Assembly (NCBI GenBank): GCA_003695705.1
Contig: RFHU01000012.1
Coordinates: 1-64,000 of the forward strand
Source: Planctomycetota bacterium
GTDB lineage: Bacteria; Planctomycetota; J058
DNA: 64,000 nt
Direction of reading: 5' to 3'
A program made the position numbers and the translations under genes. The notes beneath the pieces are model-generated. The model saw only the letters and a program-made list of their open reading frames with translations, was not told where the DNA came from and ran no database searches. Below are positions 42,026-51,046 of this stretch, in pieces. Within the stretch, counting starts at the first letter, position 1. Each line of letters starts with the position of its first letter.

Positions 42026-42134
42026 GGATCTCTCCTTCTCGAGGGTGGCGGCTCGCTTGTAATATCGAGTCGCTACCAATAGAGCAACCCAGGGGAGCCT
42101 GGTCCAGTCGATTTCGACTCGCTATCGTAAGTAC
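42026..42134. promoter_or_regulatory. Divergent promoter/operator of protoglobin and MarR genes
   Basis: On the minus strand TTGCTC (42087-42082) and TATTAC (42064-42059) are 17 bases apart, a plausible promoter for the protoglobin gene. TCGAGTCGCTA (42065-42075) lies between them and recurs with one change as TCGACTCGCTA at 42114-42124. The second copy overlaps a perfect inverted repeat AGTCGA-tt-TCGACT (42106-42119) just before the MarR start. These are candidate MarR operators. Confidence 0.5.
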
Positions 42135-42695
42135 GTGCAAGAACTGACCCCGAGCGAGCTGCTGGAGCGTTTGGCGACCCTGAGCCGCGCCGAGCGGCGT
42201 GCCGCGGGAGCCGAGCTCGGGCTGAACGCCGCTCAACTCGACGCCCTCTCCTACCTAGAGCGCTGCAACAAGTACAGCGACACGCCCGCCGCGCTGGCCG
42301 ACTTCTTGTGCTCGTCCCGGGGAACCGTCTCGCAGACGCTCCTCGCCCTCGAGAGAAAGGGCTTCCTCACCAAGACTCCCGACACAGCCGACCGCCGGTC
42401 CGTGCATTGCGCCCTGACTTCCAAGGGCAGGGCTGCGCTGGCCATCGCGGCCGCCCGCGACCCGGTGGCCCGTGGCTTGGAGCAACTCGAGAAGGCGGAG
42501 CAGGCCCGGCTCGCGAGTCTGCTCCTGCCCGTCCTCCGCTCGGCGCAAGAGGCCCACGGGAGGCTTACCTTTGGAGTTTGCCGGACCTGCGCCCATTTCC
42601 GCCGACGCGGTCGGCGCTACCGCTGTGGCCTCACGGGCGAACCCCTGACCGCCGCGGACAGCGAGCGAATCTGCCGCGAGCACGAACCCTGTTGA
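42135..42695 (+). CDS. MarR-family regulator with C-terminal Cys cluster
   Basis: A 186-residue protein starting with GTG at 42135. The winged-helix region has LNAAQLDALSYLERCNKYSD, ALADFLCSSRGTVSQTLLAL (recognition helix), ERKGFLTKTPDTADRRSVHC (wing with the DRR motif) and a dimerisation helix. The C-terminal extension adds five Cys at about 149, 152, 164, 180 and 186 (FGVCRTCAHFRRRG, YRCGLTGEPLTAADSERICR). This may hold zinc or an iron-sulfur cluster. Paired with a divergent gas-binding globin, a redox or NO-responsive repressor is an attractive inference, not shown. It likely binds the shared intergenic repeats. Confidence 0.88.
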   Translation: MQELTPSELLERLATLSRAERRAAGAELGLNAAQLDALSYLERCNKYSDTPAALADFLCSSRGTVSQTLLALERKGFLTKTPDTADRRSVHCALTSKGRAALAIAAARDPVARGLEQLEKAEQARLASLLLPVLRSAQEAHGRLTFGVCRTCAHFRRRGRRYRCGLTGEPLTAADSERICREHEPC

Positions 42696-42737
42696 GGTCG
42701 AAGGCGCTCGACACGGACGCGTGGATCGAGCGAAGCG

Positions 42738-45700
42738 TCACTCGGGCGGTGCGCTCGCGGCCTCCTGCGCGCGCCGACGCCATGCGTCCGCGGACTTCGG
42801 GTCCGCGGCGACGCCTTCGCCCCGCCGGTAGCAGCGCTGCAGCAAGCGCATGGCCCCAACATGGCCCGCACGGGCTGCGCGGAGGAGGTGCTGCACGGCC
42901 CGCTTCGGATCGCGCCTCCCGTTCCTCCCCTCGAGCGCCCACAGCCCGAGGACGTAGTCCGCCAGGCCGACCCCACGCTCCGCCGCGTATTCGAGCCAGC
43001 GCCGCGCCGCGGCCGGGTCGCGGGCAACGCCGTCGCCGCGCTCGCAGAGCCGGGCGAGGTGCACCGCCGCGCTCGTGGCCCCAGCGGAGATGGCGCGCCG
43101 GTACCAGGCTGCGGCCTGCGCCGGGTCGCGGGCAAGGCCCCGACCCTCCTCGCAGCGCCTCCCCAGGGCGGCCATCGCCTTGGCGTGCCCGCTCTCGGCT
43201 GCGCGACGCAGCAGGCGCAAGGCCTCGTCGGGATCGGAGGGGACTCCGTCTCCGTTCGCGAGGAGGATCGAGAGCTGGTACATGCCCTCCGGCGAACCTT
43301 GGTCCGCGGCGCGGCGGTAGAGCTTCGCAGCTCGGACGGGATCGCGCGATACGCCCAGCCCGTGGCGATGGAGATGCGCCAGCCGGAGCAGCGCCCTCCT
43401 GCTGCTCCGCTTCGCGGCGCGCAGGTACCAGCGCGCCGCTTCCGCCGGGTCGACGGGAACCCCTTGGCCGGTCTCGTAGAACTGCCCCATCCGATAGGCC
43501 GCGATCGGAAGGTCCGCCTGGGCGGCCAACCGGCACCAGCGCAGTGCTTCGCGCTGGTTCGCAGGAAAACCGCTCTCGCCCCCGTAGAGGCGCGCCAGGT
43601 CGTAGGCAGCTTCCGGGAGTCCCGCCTCCGCGGCCTCGCGAAAGCACCGCTCCGCGGCCTTCAGGTCCCCAGGAACGCCGAGGCCCTTCTCGTACAGGCG
43701 CCCGAGCCGGGCCAGCCCCTTGGGGTTCCCGCCGTCGGCGGCGCGACGGTAGAGGTCGGCGGCGGTCCAGGGTTCCTTCGGAACCCCGCGGCCCTGCTCG
43801 TAGAGGCGACCGAGCGCGGCCATGCCTTCCGTGGAGCCAAGCTCGACCGCTCGGCGCAGCCAACGCACGGTCTGGGCGTCGTCCCGCGGAAGGCGGTTCC
43901 CTCGCTGATGCTCCGCCGCAAGGAAGAGGACGCGCTCGGGGGAAGCGGCGGCCGCCGCGCGCGCGAACCACCGCTCCGCCTCCGCCTCGTTGCGCACCAC
44001 CCCCTCCCCGCGCGCGTAGGCCCAGGCGAGGTAGGCGGAGGCCAGGACTTCCCCTCCCTCGGCGGCGCGTCGCCACCAAGGCAAGGCCGCCTCGGGGTCC
44101 GCCGGGACGCCGTCGCCCTTCATGTAGCGCAGGGCGAGGAGCAAGGACGCCTCCGACTCGCCCCCCGTCGCGGCTCGGCGCAAGAGCCGCAGGCCCTCCC
44201 CAAGGCCCACCGCCGCCTGTTCGTCGTCGCCGGCGAGGCGCCCGAGGTAGAGCGCCGCTTTGGGCTCCCCCTCCGCAGCGGCCCGCCGCAAGAGACGCAA
44301 CCCTGCCTCGGGATCGCGATCTCCGGCGAGGCCCTCCCAGAGGATCCGACCGAGGCGAAAGCTCCGTTTGCGAGAAGAGAGTCCCTCTCCCCGACGGAAC
44401 CCCTCGGCGGCGCGCTCGTACCAGCGCCGGGCCGCGTCCGCGTCCCGCTCGACGCCCGTACCCGCCGCGCTGCGCACCGCCAGAACGTAGGCCGCATCGG
44501 GCTGGCCGGCTTCGGCAGCCCGGCGGTACCAGGCAAGGGCCTCCTCGTCGCCGCCTCCCCGGCGCTCTTCGAGGATCGCCGCCAGGCGCACGGCGGCCGC
44601 CGCGTGACCGGCCTCCGCGGCTCGACAAAACCAAGCCTCGGCAACGCGCGGGTCCCGCGCCACGACGTCGCCTCCTTGGTAGCGAAGTCCGAGGGCGTAG
44701 GCGGCGGGCGCGTCGCCCGCGTCGGCGGCCACCCGAAGCAACTCCAAACCCCGGGCGGTCTCGCCTGCCGCGAGCGCTCCCTGGGCCTCTTCGCGGACGG
44801 CCGCGGGCGAACGGGGAAGTGGGGAACGCGGATGGGAGGCGACGCGAAGGGCTCGGACCAGTCCAAGCGTCGCCGCAAAGGCCGCCGCGCCGACGACGAC
44901 CCGACGCCACCGCACGGCGCGACCGGGCGCGCTCGGACCCGCCTCGGCCAGGGCTCGCGCCAGGGCGGCCATGTCGGGGTAACGCGCCGCGGGCTCCTTC
45001 TCGAGGCAGCGGAGGACCACGGCCTCGAGGGCCGCGGGCACCTTCGGCGCGAGGCGCGAGGGTGGGACGGGTTGCTGGCGCTGGGTCGCGAGCAGCACCT
45101 CCAGAACCGTGGCTCCGCCCACCGGGGGCCGCCCCGTCAGGGCAGCGTAGAGGGTGGCGCCCAGACCGTAGACGTCGCTGGTGGGCCGGTGCTGGGCGGG
45201 CGACCCCGAGACTTGCTCTGGGCTCAAGAACGCGGGCGTACCGACGAGGCAACCGGTCTGGGTCAAACGCTCGGCAGCGCCGGGGCCAAGGTCCTTCGCC
45301 AGGCCGAAGTCCAAGACCACGGGCGAACCGTCGCTGCGAAGGAAGACGTTGGCGGGCTTGAGGTCCCGATGCACCACCCCGACCGCGTGGGCGGCGGAGA
45401 GGGCCTCGGCGATCGAGCGGCCCAACGCCCGCACGGCCTCGGGGGACAGGGGACCGGACCGAGCGAGGCGGTCCTCCAGGGTCTCGCCGACGAGGCGCTC
45501 CATGGCAATCCAGGGCACGCCCCGCTCCACCCCAGCGGAGAGAATCCGAACGACGCCCGGATGCCGGAGTCGGGCGAGGACCTCCGCCTCGCGCTCGAAG
45601 CGGGCCTGTTGGGCTGGCGTCGCCTCGCCTCCGGCGAGCAGGACCTTGACGGCGACCTCGCCCCGCTCGGGATGCCGCGCGGCGTAGACCTGTCCCATGC

Positions 45701-45761
45701 CGCCACGGCCGAGGACCTCGGTGACTTCGTAGGGACCGATGCGATGCGGAGTCGCTGCCAC
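42738..45761 (-). CDS. Ser/Thr kinase with about 18 Sel1 repeats
   Basis: A 1007-residue protein starting with ATG at 45761. The kinase domain (about 10-265) is complete: LGRGGMGQVYAAR, VAVKVLL, HRDLKPAN, VLDFGLAKD and GTPAFLSPEQV. A membrane helix at about 290 (WRRVVVGAAAFAATLGLVRA) is followed by roughly 18 Sel1-like repeats to the end, such as ALGRLYEQGRGVPKEPWTAA and RMGQFYETGQGVPVDPAEAA. Sel1 solenoids bind proteins, so the external part is probably a large sensing or scaffolding arm. It is convergent with the MarR gene and divergent from the ceramidase-like gene. No frameshift is seen despite the repeats. Confidence 0.92.
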   Translation of the reverse strand: MAATPHRIGPYEVTEVLGRGGMGQVYAARHPERGEVAVKVLLAGGEATPAQQARFEREAEVLARLRHPGVVRILSAGVERGVPWIAMERLVGETLEDRLARSGPLSPEAVRALGRSIAEALSAAHAVGVVHRDLKPANVFLRSDGSPVVLDFGLAKDLGPGAAERLTQTGCLVGTPAFLSPEQVSGSPAQHRPTSDVYGLGATLYAALTGRPPVGGATVLEVLLATQRQQPVPPSRLAPKVPAALEAVVLRCLEKEPAARYPDMAALARALAEAGPSAPGRAVRWRRVVVGAAAFAATLGLVRALRVASHPRSPLPRSPAAVREEAQGALAAGETARGLELLRVAADAGDAPAAYALGLRYQGGDVVARDPRVAEAWFCRAAEAGHAAAAVRLAAILEERRGGGDEEALAWYRRAAEAGQPDAAYVLAVRSAAGTGVERDADAARRWYERAAEGFRRGEGLSSRKRSFRLGRILWEGLAGDRDPEAGLRLLRRAAAEGEPKAALYLGRLAGDDEQAAVGLGEGLRLLRRAATGGESEASLLLALRYMKGDGVPADPEAALPWWRRAAEGGEVLASAYLAWAYARGEGVVRNEAEAERWFARAAAAASPERVLFLAAEHQRGNRLPRDDAQTVRWLRRAVELGSTEGMAALGRLYEQGRGVPKEPWTAADLYRRAADGGNPKGLARLGRLYEKGLGVPGDLKAAERCFREAAEAGLPEAAYDLARLYGGESGFPANQREALRWCRLAAQADLPIAAYRMGQFYETGQGVPVDPAEAARWYLRAAKRSSRRALLRLAHLHRHGLGVSRDPVRAAKLYRRAADQGSPEGMYQLSILLANGDGVPSDPDEALRLLRRAAESGHAKAMAALGRRCEEGRGLARDPAQAAAWYRRAISAGATSAAVHLARLCERGDGVARDPAAARRWLEYAAERGVGLADYVLGLWALEGRNGRRDPKRAVQHLLRAARAGHVGAMRLLQRCYRRGEGVAADPKSADAWRRRAQEAASAPPE

Positions 45762-45911
45762 GACGACCTCTCCAGCCTACCACCGAGGCCGGCCGGGGTC
45801 GCGGCGCGCTGCTCGCGGAGACGCCGCCCGCGGCGATCGTCTCCGCGCGCCCGCGGGGACCGAGCCCGACCTTCGCCCCGTCGCCCCGTCGCCCCGGTAT
45901 GTTCGGTGCTC

Positions 45912-47480
45912 GTGAACTCCGAGCCGCCCGAGCCGTCCGAGCCCCACCGCCCCCGCGTCCGCAAGACGCGCTGCTGCGGCTGCTTGCTGCTCTTTGCCCT
46001 CGTCGCAGCGGCCCTCTGGGTCCTGTGGGCGCTGCGCGACCGCAGCCCCGGCTACCGCGTGCAGCTCGACCTCGGAGGCCCTGCGGCGCCGGGGGAGGTC
46101 CGTGGGCTGCGCGTGGGCTTCGCCCGCGAGGCCATCACCCCCGAGGTCCCTGGCCCCGGCGGACGCCCCGTGTGGCTGGCCGGCTTCCGCGTGGGCCGAG
46201 CCGCCACCGCGGTGCACGACGACCTGTGGGCGGTCGCCTGCGTCATCGATGACGGTCGCGCCCGCGTGGGCATCGTCGCCCTCGACGCCATCGGCTTCTT
46301 CCACGACGACGTCGTCGCCGTGCGCCGCCGCGTGGCCCCGGAACTCCGGCTCGACTACGTGGTCGTGGCCTCCACCCACAACCACTCCACCCCCGACCTC
46401 CTCGGGCTGTGGGGGGCCTTCCCCGGGCGCAGCGGCGTCGACCCCGCCTACCGGGAGCGGGTCATAGGCACCTGCGTCGAGGTACTCGCGCGCGCCACGA
46501 CCGCGCTCGAGCCCGCCGAGTTGAGCCTGCGCCGCATTCCCCTCAGCCCCGCAGGGCTCGTCGAGGACACCCGCGCACCCGAAGTCTTCGACGCCGACGT
46601 GCGCATGCTCCACTTCACCCGCCCCGGCAGCGACGAGACCGTGGGCAGCATCGTGACCTGGGGCGACCATCCCGAGACCGCGTGGTCGCGAAACACCGAG
46701 ATCACCGCCGACTTCCCCGGCTACCTGCGCGACGCCCTCGAGCACGGCCTCCCGCCGCGCGAACCTGGGCTCGGCGGCACCCACCTGTTCGTGAACGGCG
46801 CCGTGGGCGGACTCATGACCACCTCGCCGCGCGTCGCGGTGCGCGATCCCCTTGGCGGCGGAGTGCTGCAGGAACCGTCCCACGAAAAGGCGCGCGCCCT
46901 GGGCTTCTCCCTGGCCCGCGCGGTGCTCGCCCACGTCCACGGGCCCTGGACGGTTCCGCGCGACGACCGCCCCGCCCTCTCGATCCGAGCCCGCACCGTC
47001 GCGCTGCGCGTGGACAACTGGCGCTTCCTGCTCGCGCCCGCCCTAGGGACCATCGACCGCGGGCACGTCCGCTGGCGGCACCTGCGCAGCGAGGTCGCGT
47101 TGCTCCGCCTGGGGGAAGCGAGCATCCTCTGCGTGCCGGGGGAGGTCTACCCCGAGATCGTCAACGGAGGCGTCGAGCGGGCCCCTGGCGCAGACTTCGC
47201 TCTGGACCCCGTGGAGATCCCCCCGTGGCGCGATGCCATGCCCGGCAAACTGAAGCTGGTCTTCGGACTCGCCAACGACGAGGTTGGCTACATCATTCCC
47301 AAGAGCGAGTGGGACGCAGAGCCTCCCTTCCTCTACGGCGCCTCGACCTCTCCCTACGGCGAGGTGAACTCCCTCGGCCCGGACACGGCGCCCACGCTGC
47401 ATCGGGCCGTATTGGACCTGCTCGGGCGAAGGCCCCCCGCCGGCGCCGAAGGGGTTTCGCCGCGCCCAAACGGGCACTAG
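45912..47480 (+). CDS. Membrane-anchored neutral/alkaline ceramidase-like hydrolase
   Basis: About 522 residues, started here at the GTG 45912 (GTG 45906 is also possible; the ATG at 45899 is out of frame). The N-terminus has a Cys-containing membrane anchor (RCCGCLLLFALVAAALWVLW). The domain resembles neutral ceramidases: VGFAREAITPEVPG, VDDLWA-like VHDDLWAVACVIDDGRARVG, the metal-site block VASTHNHSTPDLLGLWGAFP, TWGDHPETAWSRNTEITADF and VPGEVYPEIVNGG. The classical active-site block NGDVSPN is not obvious; FVNGAVGGLMTTSP stands at the expected place and lacks a clear match for the nucleophilic Ser. Its substrate could be another amide lipid. The FHA gene starts 24 bases downstream. Confidence 0.8.
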   Translation: MNSEPPEPSEPHRPRVRKTRCCGCLLLFALVAAALWVLWALRDRSPGYRVQLDLGGPAAPGEVRGLRVGFAREAITPEVPGPGGRPVWLAGFRVGRAATAVHDDLWAVACVIDDGRARVGIVALDAIGFFHDDVVAVRRRVAPELRLDYVVVASTHNHSTPDLLGLWGAFPGRSGVDPAYRERVIGTCVEVLARATTALEPAELSLRRIPLSPAGLVEDTRAPEVFDADVRMLHFTRPGSDETVGSIVTWGDHPETAWSRNTEITADFPGYLRDALEHGLPPREPGLGGTHLFVNGAVGGLMTTSPRVAVRDPLGGGVLQEPSHEKARALGFSLARAVLAHVHGPWTVPRDDRPALSIRARTVALRVDNWRFLLAPALGTIDRGHVRWRHLRSEVALLRLGEASILCVPGEVYPEIVNGGVERAPGADFALDPVEIPPWRDAMPGKLKLVFGLANDEVGYIIPKSEWDAEPPFLYGASTSPYGEVNSLGPDTAPTLHRAVLDLLGRRPPAGAEGVSPRPNGH

Positions 47481-47504
47481 GCTGGAGGCTCCTCAGGAGA
47501 CGGC

Positions 47505-48644
47505 ATGGCCTGGTTGCAATTCCTCAGCGGAGAGCGAGCCGACGACTTCGTCGAGCTCAACCCCACGGCCACCCTCATCATCGGGAGCGCCCCCGACGCG
47601 CACATCCAGCTCCGCGACCCCGAGATCGCCCCGCAGCACTGCCAGGTGTATCCCGCCCAGGGCGCCTACTGGCTGCGGGACCTAGGCCAGGGAATGACGG
47701 TCCACGGCCTGCACCGCTTGGTCCAAGAAACCGAGGGCCTACGCGACCACGACGTGTTCATCCTCGGGCGGACCTTCGTGCGCTTCTGCGCGCAGCCTCC
47801 GCGCGGCGCGAGCGGGGGAAGCGGCGCGGGAGCCGATCCTGCCGCCCTCGAAGCCGCGCAGCGCGAGCTGGCGGCACTGCGAGCCGAGGTGGATCGCCTG
47901 CGCGCCTGGGGAAGCAAGGGCGAGGAGCTGACCGAGTCGCTGAGCGAGAAACTCCGCGAGGCGAAGGAACGCCTGGAGAAGGCGCGCCGCCAACTCAACG
48001 AGCGCGACGAAGAAATCGAGCGGCTGCGCGCCGAGCGCGGCGCCGCAGACAAAGAGAGCGCGCGCCTCGAAGAACGCCTGTCCGAAGCGGTGGGCGAACT
48101 TCGGGAGCTGCGAGGGAAGAGCGCGGAGCTCGAGGCGGCCCTCGAAGAAAAGGAGCGCGCGCTCGAGGCCAGCCGCAAGGAGCGGGAGACCGCACGGGTC
48201 GACGCGAAGCGCCTGGCCGTGGAGCTCGACTTGCTGGAGCGGCGCTCCGCGGAGGCCGTGGAGGAAACGCGCGTCGGGGCGGAGGAGCGGCTGGCCGAAG
48301 AACGGCGCCGGGCCGAACTCCTGGCCGAGCGGTTGGCCGCCGCCGAGGAGGCCCTGACGCGCTTGGGGGTCGCGCCGACCGCCCCGGTCGCCTCGACGCC
48401 CCTTGCGTCCAAAGGGTGGCGGGCGCTCTTGGAGGAGTTCCCCCTCGACCCTCCCCTGCGCGCGGCGCTCGAAGAGGCGATCTCGGCGGCGGTCGAAGCG
48501 GAAGCGCTCCGGCGGTACGCCGGACCGGACCTGCGCTGGGACGACCCGGCAAGCGCCGAGCAAGTGCAGCGCGCGCGGGCGCTCCGCCAACGCGGCGAGC
48601 GCGTCGCCCTGGCGCTGGCCCTCGAGCAGGAGCCGGACGCATGA
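47505..48644 (+). CDS. FHA-domain coiled-coil protein
   Basis: A 379-residue soluble protein. The N-terminal 95 residues resemble an FHA domain (LNPTATLIIGSAPDAHIQLR, EIAPQHCQVYPAQGAYWLRD, HDVFILGRTFVRF), which normally binds phospho-threonine; the Ser/His block is weak, so binding is not certain. A coiled coil of about 190 residues follows (LREAKERLEKARRQLNERDE). The C-terminus has a small helical domain (WRALLEEFPLDPPLRAALEE). It could link kinase signals to a filamentous or scaffolding structure. It lies 24 bases after the ceramidase-like gene and 190 bases before another coiled-coil gene. Confidence 0.8.
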   Translation: MAWLQFLSGERADDFVELNPTATLIIGSAPDAHIQLRDPEIAPQHCQVYPAQGAYWLRDLGQGMTVHGLHRLVQETEGLRDHDVFILGRTFVRFCAQPPRGASGGSGAGADPAALEAAQRELAALRAEVDRLRAWGSKGEELTESLSEKLREAKERLEKARRQLNERDEEIERLRAERGAADKESARLEERLSEAVGELRELRGKSAELEAALEEKERALEASRKERETARVDAKRLAVELDLLERRSAEAVEETRVGAEERLAEERRRAELLAERLAAAEEALTRLGVAPTAPVASTPLASKGWRALLEEFPLDPPLRAALEEAISAAVEAEALRRYAGPDLRWDDPASAEQVQRARALRQRGERVALALALEQEPDA

Positions 48645-48834
48645 GGTGCGGCGCCGCGTCGGTCCCGGGGAAGGGCGCCGAGGACTTGCGGAACGACGCT
48701 GGGCGCTGGGCCGAGGGAATCTCCTTGCGTCCCCGCACGGGCTCCGACGCGACCGCGGGGGAAAGCGCCCCACGCCACGGCGAGACTTCTCGGACGGACT
48801 GCTATGGTGGCGCCGCACTCCGTGGAGGCTGGGG

Positions 48835-50502
48835 ATGGGCCTGAAGAAGCAACCAACCGGCGAACCGTCGCGCGCGGGCGACGAAGACACCGCCAGCGAC
48901 CGCTCGGCTCAGGACGCCGGCGCCGAGGCTCCTTCGCCGAGCGCCGACAACGAAGGTCCGGACGGTGGCAGCAGCCCGCGCGCGGTGGACGCCCTCCCGG
49001 TTGCCGTCGCGGCGACCGCGCAGGACGGCGCAGACGACCCCGCACGGGACGACGCAGGCGACCCCGCACGGGACGGCGCAGGCGACCCCGTGGCCGCGGC
49101 CGCGGCGAAGGCCGAATCCGCCGCCGCGCGCTGGCGAGAGCGCAGCGAGGAGACGGTCGCACGGATCCGGGCGGCGCAGGAAGCCAAGCGCGCGGAGGAC
49201 GAGGCCTCCCGGCGCGGCGACGAGGCCTTCCGGGCGGCGCTCGATGCGGCCCGGCGAACGCTCGCGCAGGCGCTGCAGGAGGAGAACGCGGCGCGGCTCC
49301 GCTTGGCCTTGGCGCGAAACGCCGCCGTCGCCGCGCGGGCACGCGCCGAGCAGGCGCGGGTCGACGCTCGCGAGGCCGAGCAAGCGGCCGAACAGCTGCG
49401 GCAGGTGGCCGAAAAGGCCCGGGCCCGCGCCGACGCGAAGGCGGGCGACGAGGGCAACGCCACCACGAGCGTCAAGGACGCGGAACTGCGCGTGGAGGAG
49501 CTCACGGGCGCCCTCGCCGACGCGGAGGCCAACGTGCGCGCCGCCGAGGAGGCCGAGAAGGCGGCCCTCGAGGCGGCGCGCGCAGCCTCCCAGGACGCTG
49601 CGCAGCGTTCCAAGGCGCTCAGCGAAGCCCGCGCGCGCGTCTCCCAGAACGCGTCCGCCTTGCAGGCGGCCGAGGAAGAGGTCTTTGCCGCCGAGCAGGA
49701 GGTCGCCCGTTGCGAGCAAGCGGTGGCGGCGGCCGAGGCCGAGCTCGAGTCGAAGGCCCAGGCGACCCGGGAGGCCTCCGCGGCCGCCGAGGCAGCCAGC
49801 GAAGAAGCCCTGGAGCGTTCCCAGGCCGTCTCGCGCGCCAAGACCCTCGAGGAGCGCAAGGCGGCCGCGGAGCTGGCCGCGAAGAGTTCGGCCGCGGTGT
49901 TCGAGAAGGCCCAGGCGGAACAGGCTGCGCGCGAGGAGGAGGAGCGGGCCAAGGACGCGCTGGAGCGCGCGCGCGAGGCCATGGCCGGTCCCCAGCGGCA
50001 ACTCGTCCTGGCCAAGGAGAAGCGGACCGCGGTCCTCAAGGAGAAGGGGGAGGCGGAGAAGCGTGCCTCCGACCTCGAGGCCGAGCGAGAGGCGCTCCTC
50101 GGCGAGGCCGAGGCCAAGAACGCCGAGGCGGCGGAAGCGACCGAGCGCCGGCACCGGGCCGAGGTCGAGGCAGGGGATCTGCGCCGTTCGCTGGCGGAAG
50201 CCCGGAGCGCGCTCAACGCCGCCCGCGAGCGAGAGGCGTCGGGCCAGGCGGCGGCGAGCGACGCCGCCGAAGCCGCGCGCGCGGCCGAACGCGACGCGGA
50301 GCGGGCGGCCGAGATGGCAAAGGTCGCGGGCGAGGTCGCCGACGCGGCGGAGGCCGCGGCGGACGAGGCAGAGGCCGCGCTGCAAGAAGCCGAGGAAGAG
50401 GCGGAACGCTGCGCAGAGGAGACCCGAACCCGCGAGGCGCTCTGCCAAGAGCGCCTCGACGCGGAGGCCCGCTGGCGCCTGCGGCCTCGACCCACCCCCT
50501 GA
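48835..50502 (+). CDS. Ala-rich coiled-coil protein
   Basis: The start is the ATG at 48835 (GGAGGCTGGGG upstream); the ORF-track start is much earlier and overlaps the FHA gene. The 555-residue protein begins with an acidic disordered region containing three DDPARDDAG/GDPARDGAG-type units, then more than 400 residues of continuous Ala/Glu/Lys/Arg heptads (QEENAARLRLALARNAAVAA, EKARARADAKAGDEGNATTS and many others). It is a cytoplasmic coiled-coil with no membrane segment, likely a rod or scaffold. It follows the FHA coiled-coil gene. I do not recognise a specific family. Confidence 0.75.
   Translation: MGLKKQPTGEPSRAGDEDTASDRSAQDAGAEAPSPSADNEGPDGGSSPRAVDALPVAVAATAQDGADDPARDDAGDPARDGAGDPVAAAAAKAESAAARWRERSEETVARIRAAQEAKRAEDEASRRGDEAFRAALDAARRTLAQALQEENAARLRLALARNAAVAARARAEQARVDAREAEQAAEQLRQVAEKARARADAKAGDEGNATTSVKDAELRVEELTGALADAEANVRAAEEAEKAALEAARAASQDAAQRSKALSEARARVSQNASALQAAEEEVFAAEQEVARCEQAVAAAEAELESKAQATREASAAAEAASEEALERSQAVSRAKTLEERKAAAELAAKSSAAVFEKAQAEQAAREEEERAKDALERAREAMAGPQRQLVLAKEKRTAVLKEKGEAEKRASDLEAEREALLGEAEAKNAEAAEATERRHRAEVEAGDLRRSLAEARSALNAAREREASGQAAASDAAEAARAAERDAERAAEMAKVAGEVADAAEAAADEAEAALQEAEEEAERCAEETRTREALCQERLDAEARWRLRPRPTP
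49024..49095. repeat. Three 24-bp tandem repeats in the coiled-coil gene
   Basis: Units close to gacggcgcaggcgaccccgc lie at 49024, 49048 and 49072, with a few base differences. They encode an eight-residue acidic repeat (DGADDPAR-like) in the disordered N-terminus. Confidence 0.8.
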
Positions 50503-50932
50503 AGGAAGCGGAGCCACGCTGCTCCTCGCTTCGGGAGCCCTCGCGCGCCGTCGAGCCGAACTCCCCACCGTTGGCTCGGAGGCTCCGTAGGGTCGGCGAG
50601 GAGTGGGCGAACGAAGCAGCTTGGGGAGCCCTCCGGGAAGCGCCGGGCGCGCGGACGGTCCACCGTACGTGGCCGCGCGCGGGCCGAGGCGACCCCCGAT
50701 CACCGCTGCCGCAGGGCTCTCGTGCTCGGGGACCGTGCCCGGTATCGGCGGCGCGGAGGGAGCCCGCGAGGCCGGGATGGAACGCCCGCTCGCGCCCCGC
50801 CGGACGAACGTGGAGAGGTCCCGGCGGTGGGCTGAGGCGCGGCGCGGGAGGTCCAGAGGCCTTCGGGTTGGGAGCGACGACGGGCGCCGTCAGGAATCCC
50901 TTCGGCGGGCTGCTGCCTTCCGGTGGACGCGG
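50503..50932. other. Intergenic region, no convincing gene
   Basis: This 430-base stretch separates the Ala-rich coiled-coil gene from the small minus-strand ORF. Overlapping ORFs such as 50603-51154 are Arg/Gly-rich and lack support. No clear RNA gene or terminator was found. Confidence 0.4.
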
Positions 50933-51046
50933 TCAGTCGCCCTGGCCGTGGGCTTCGTACCAGTCGTCGGCGAAGCGCGCGGCAATCTCGCTGGGGGTGG
51001 GCTCGGGGCGATCGAGGCGGCGAATGCTGTGAGCGGAGTCTTGCAT
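50933..51046 (-). CDS. 37-residue small protein with strong ribosome-binding site
   Basis: Too short for the ORF track. The minus strand has GGAAGGAGAAGG five bases before the ATG at 51046, which opens a 37-codon frame (MQDSAHSIRRLDRPEPTPSE, then IAARFADDWYEAHGQGD) ending in TGA. The strong Shine-Dalgarno and balanced composition support translation. The C-terminal half could form one amphipathic helix. It has no recognised family. Its role could be regulatory or a leader peptide for the downstream (lower-coordinate) region, but no gene follows on that strand within 400 bases. Confidence 0.55.
   Translation of the reverse strand: MQDSAHSIRRLDRPEPTPSEIAARFADDWYEAHGQGD

Noticed and set aside
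42861-47480. 1539-residue plus-strand ORF
   Set aside because: Only the part after about 45912 has family motifs; the earlier part is antisense to the Sel1 kinase gene and lacks sensible composition.
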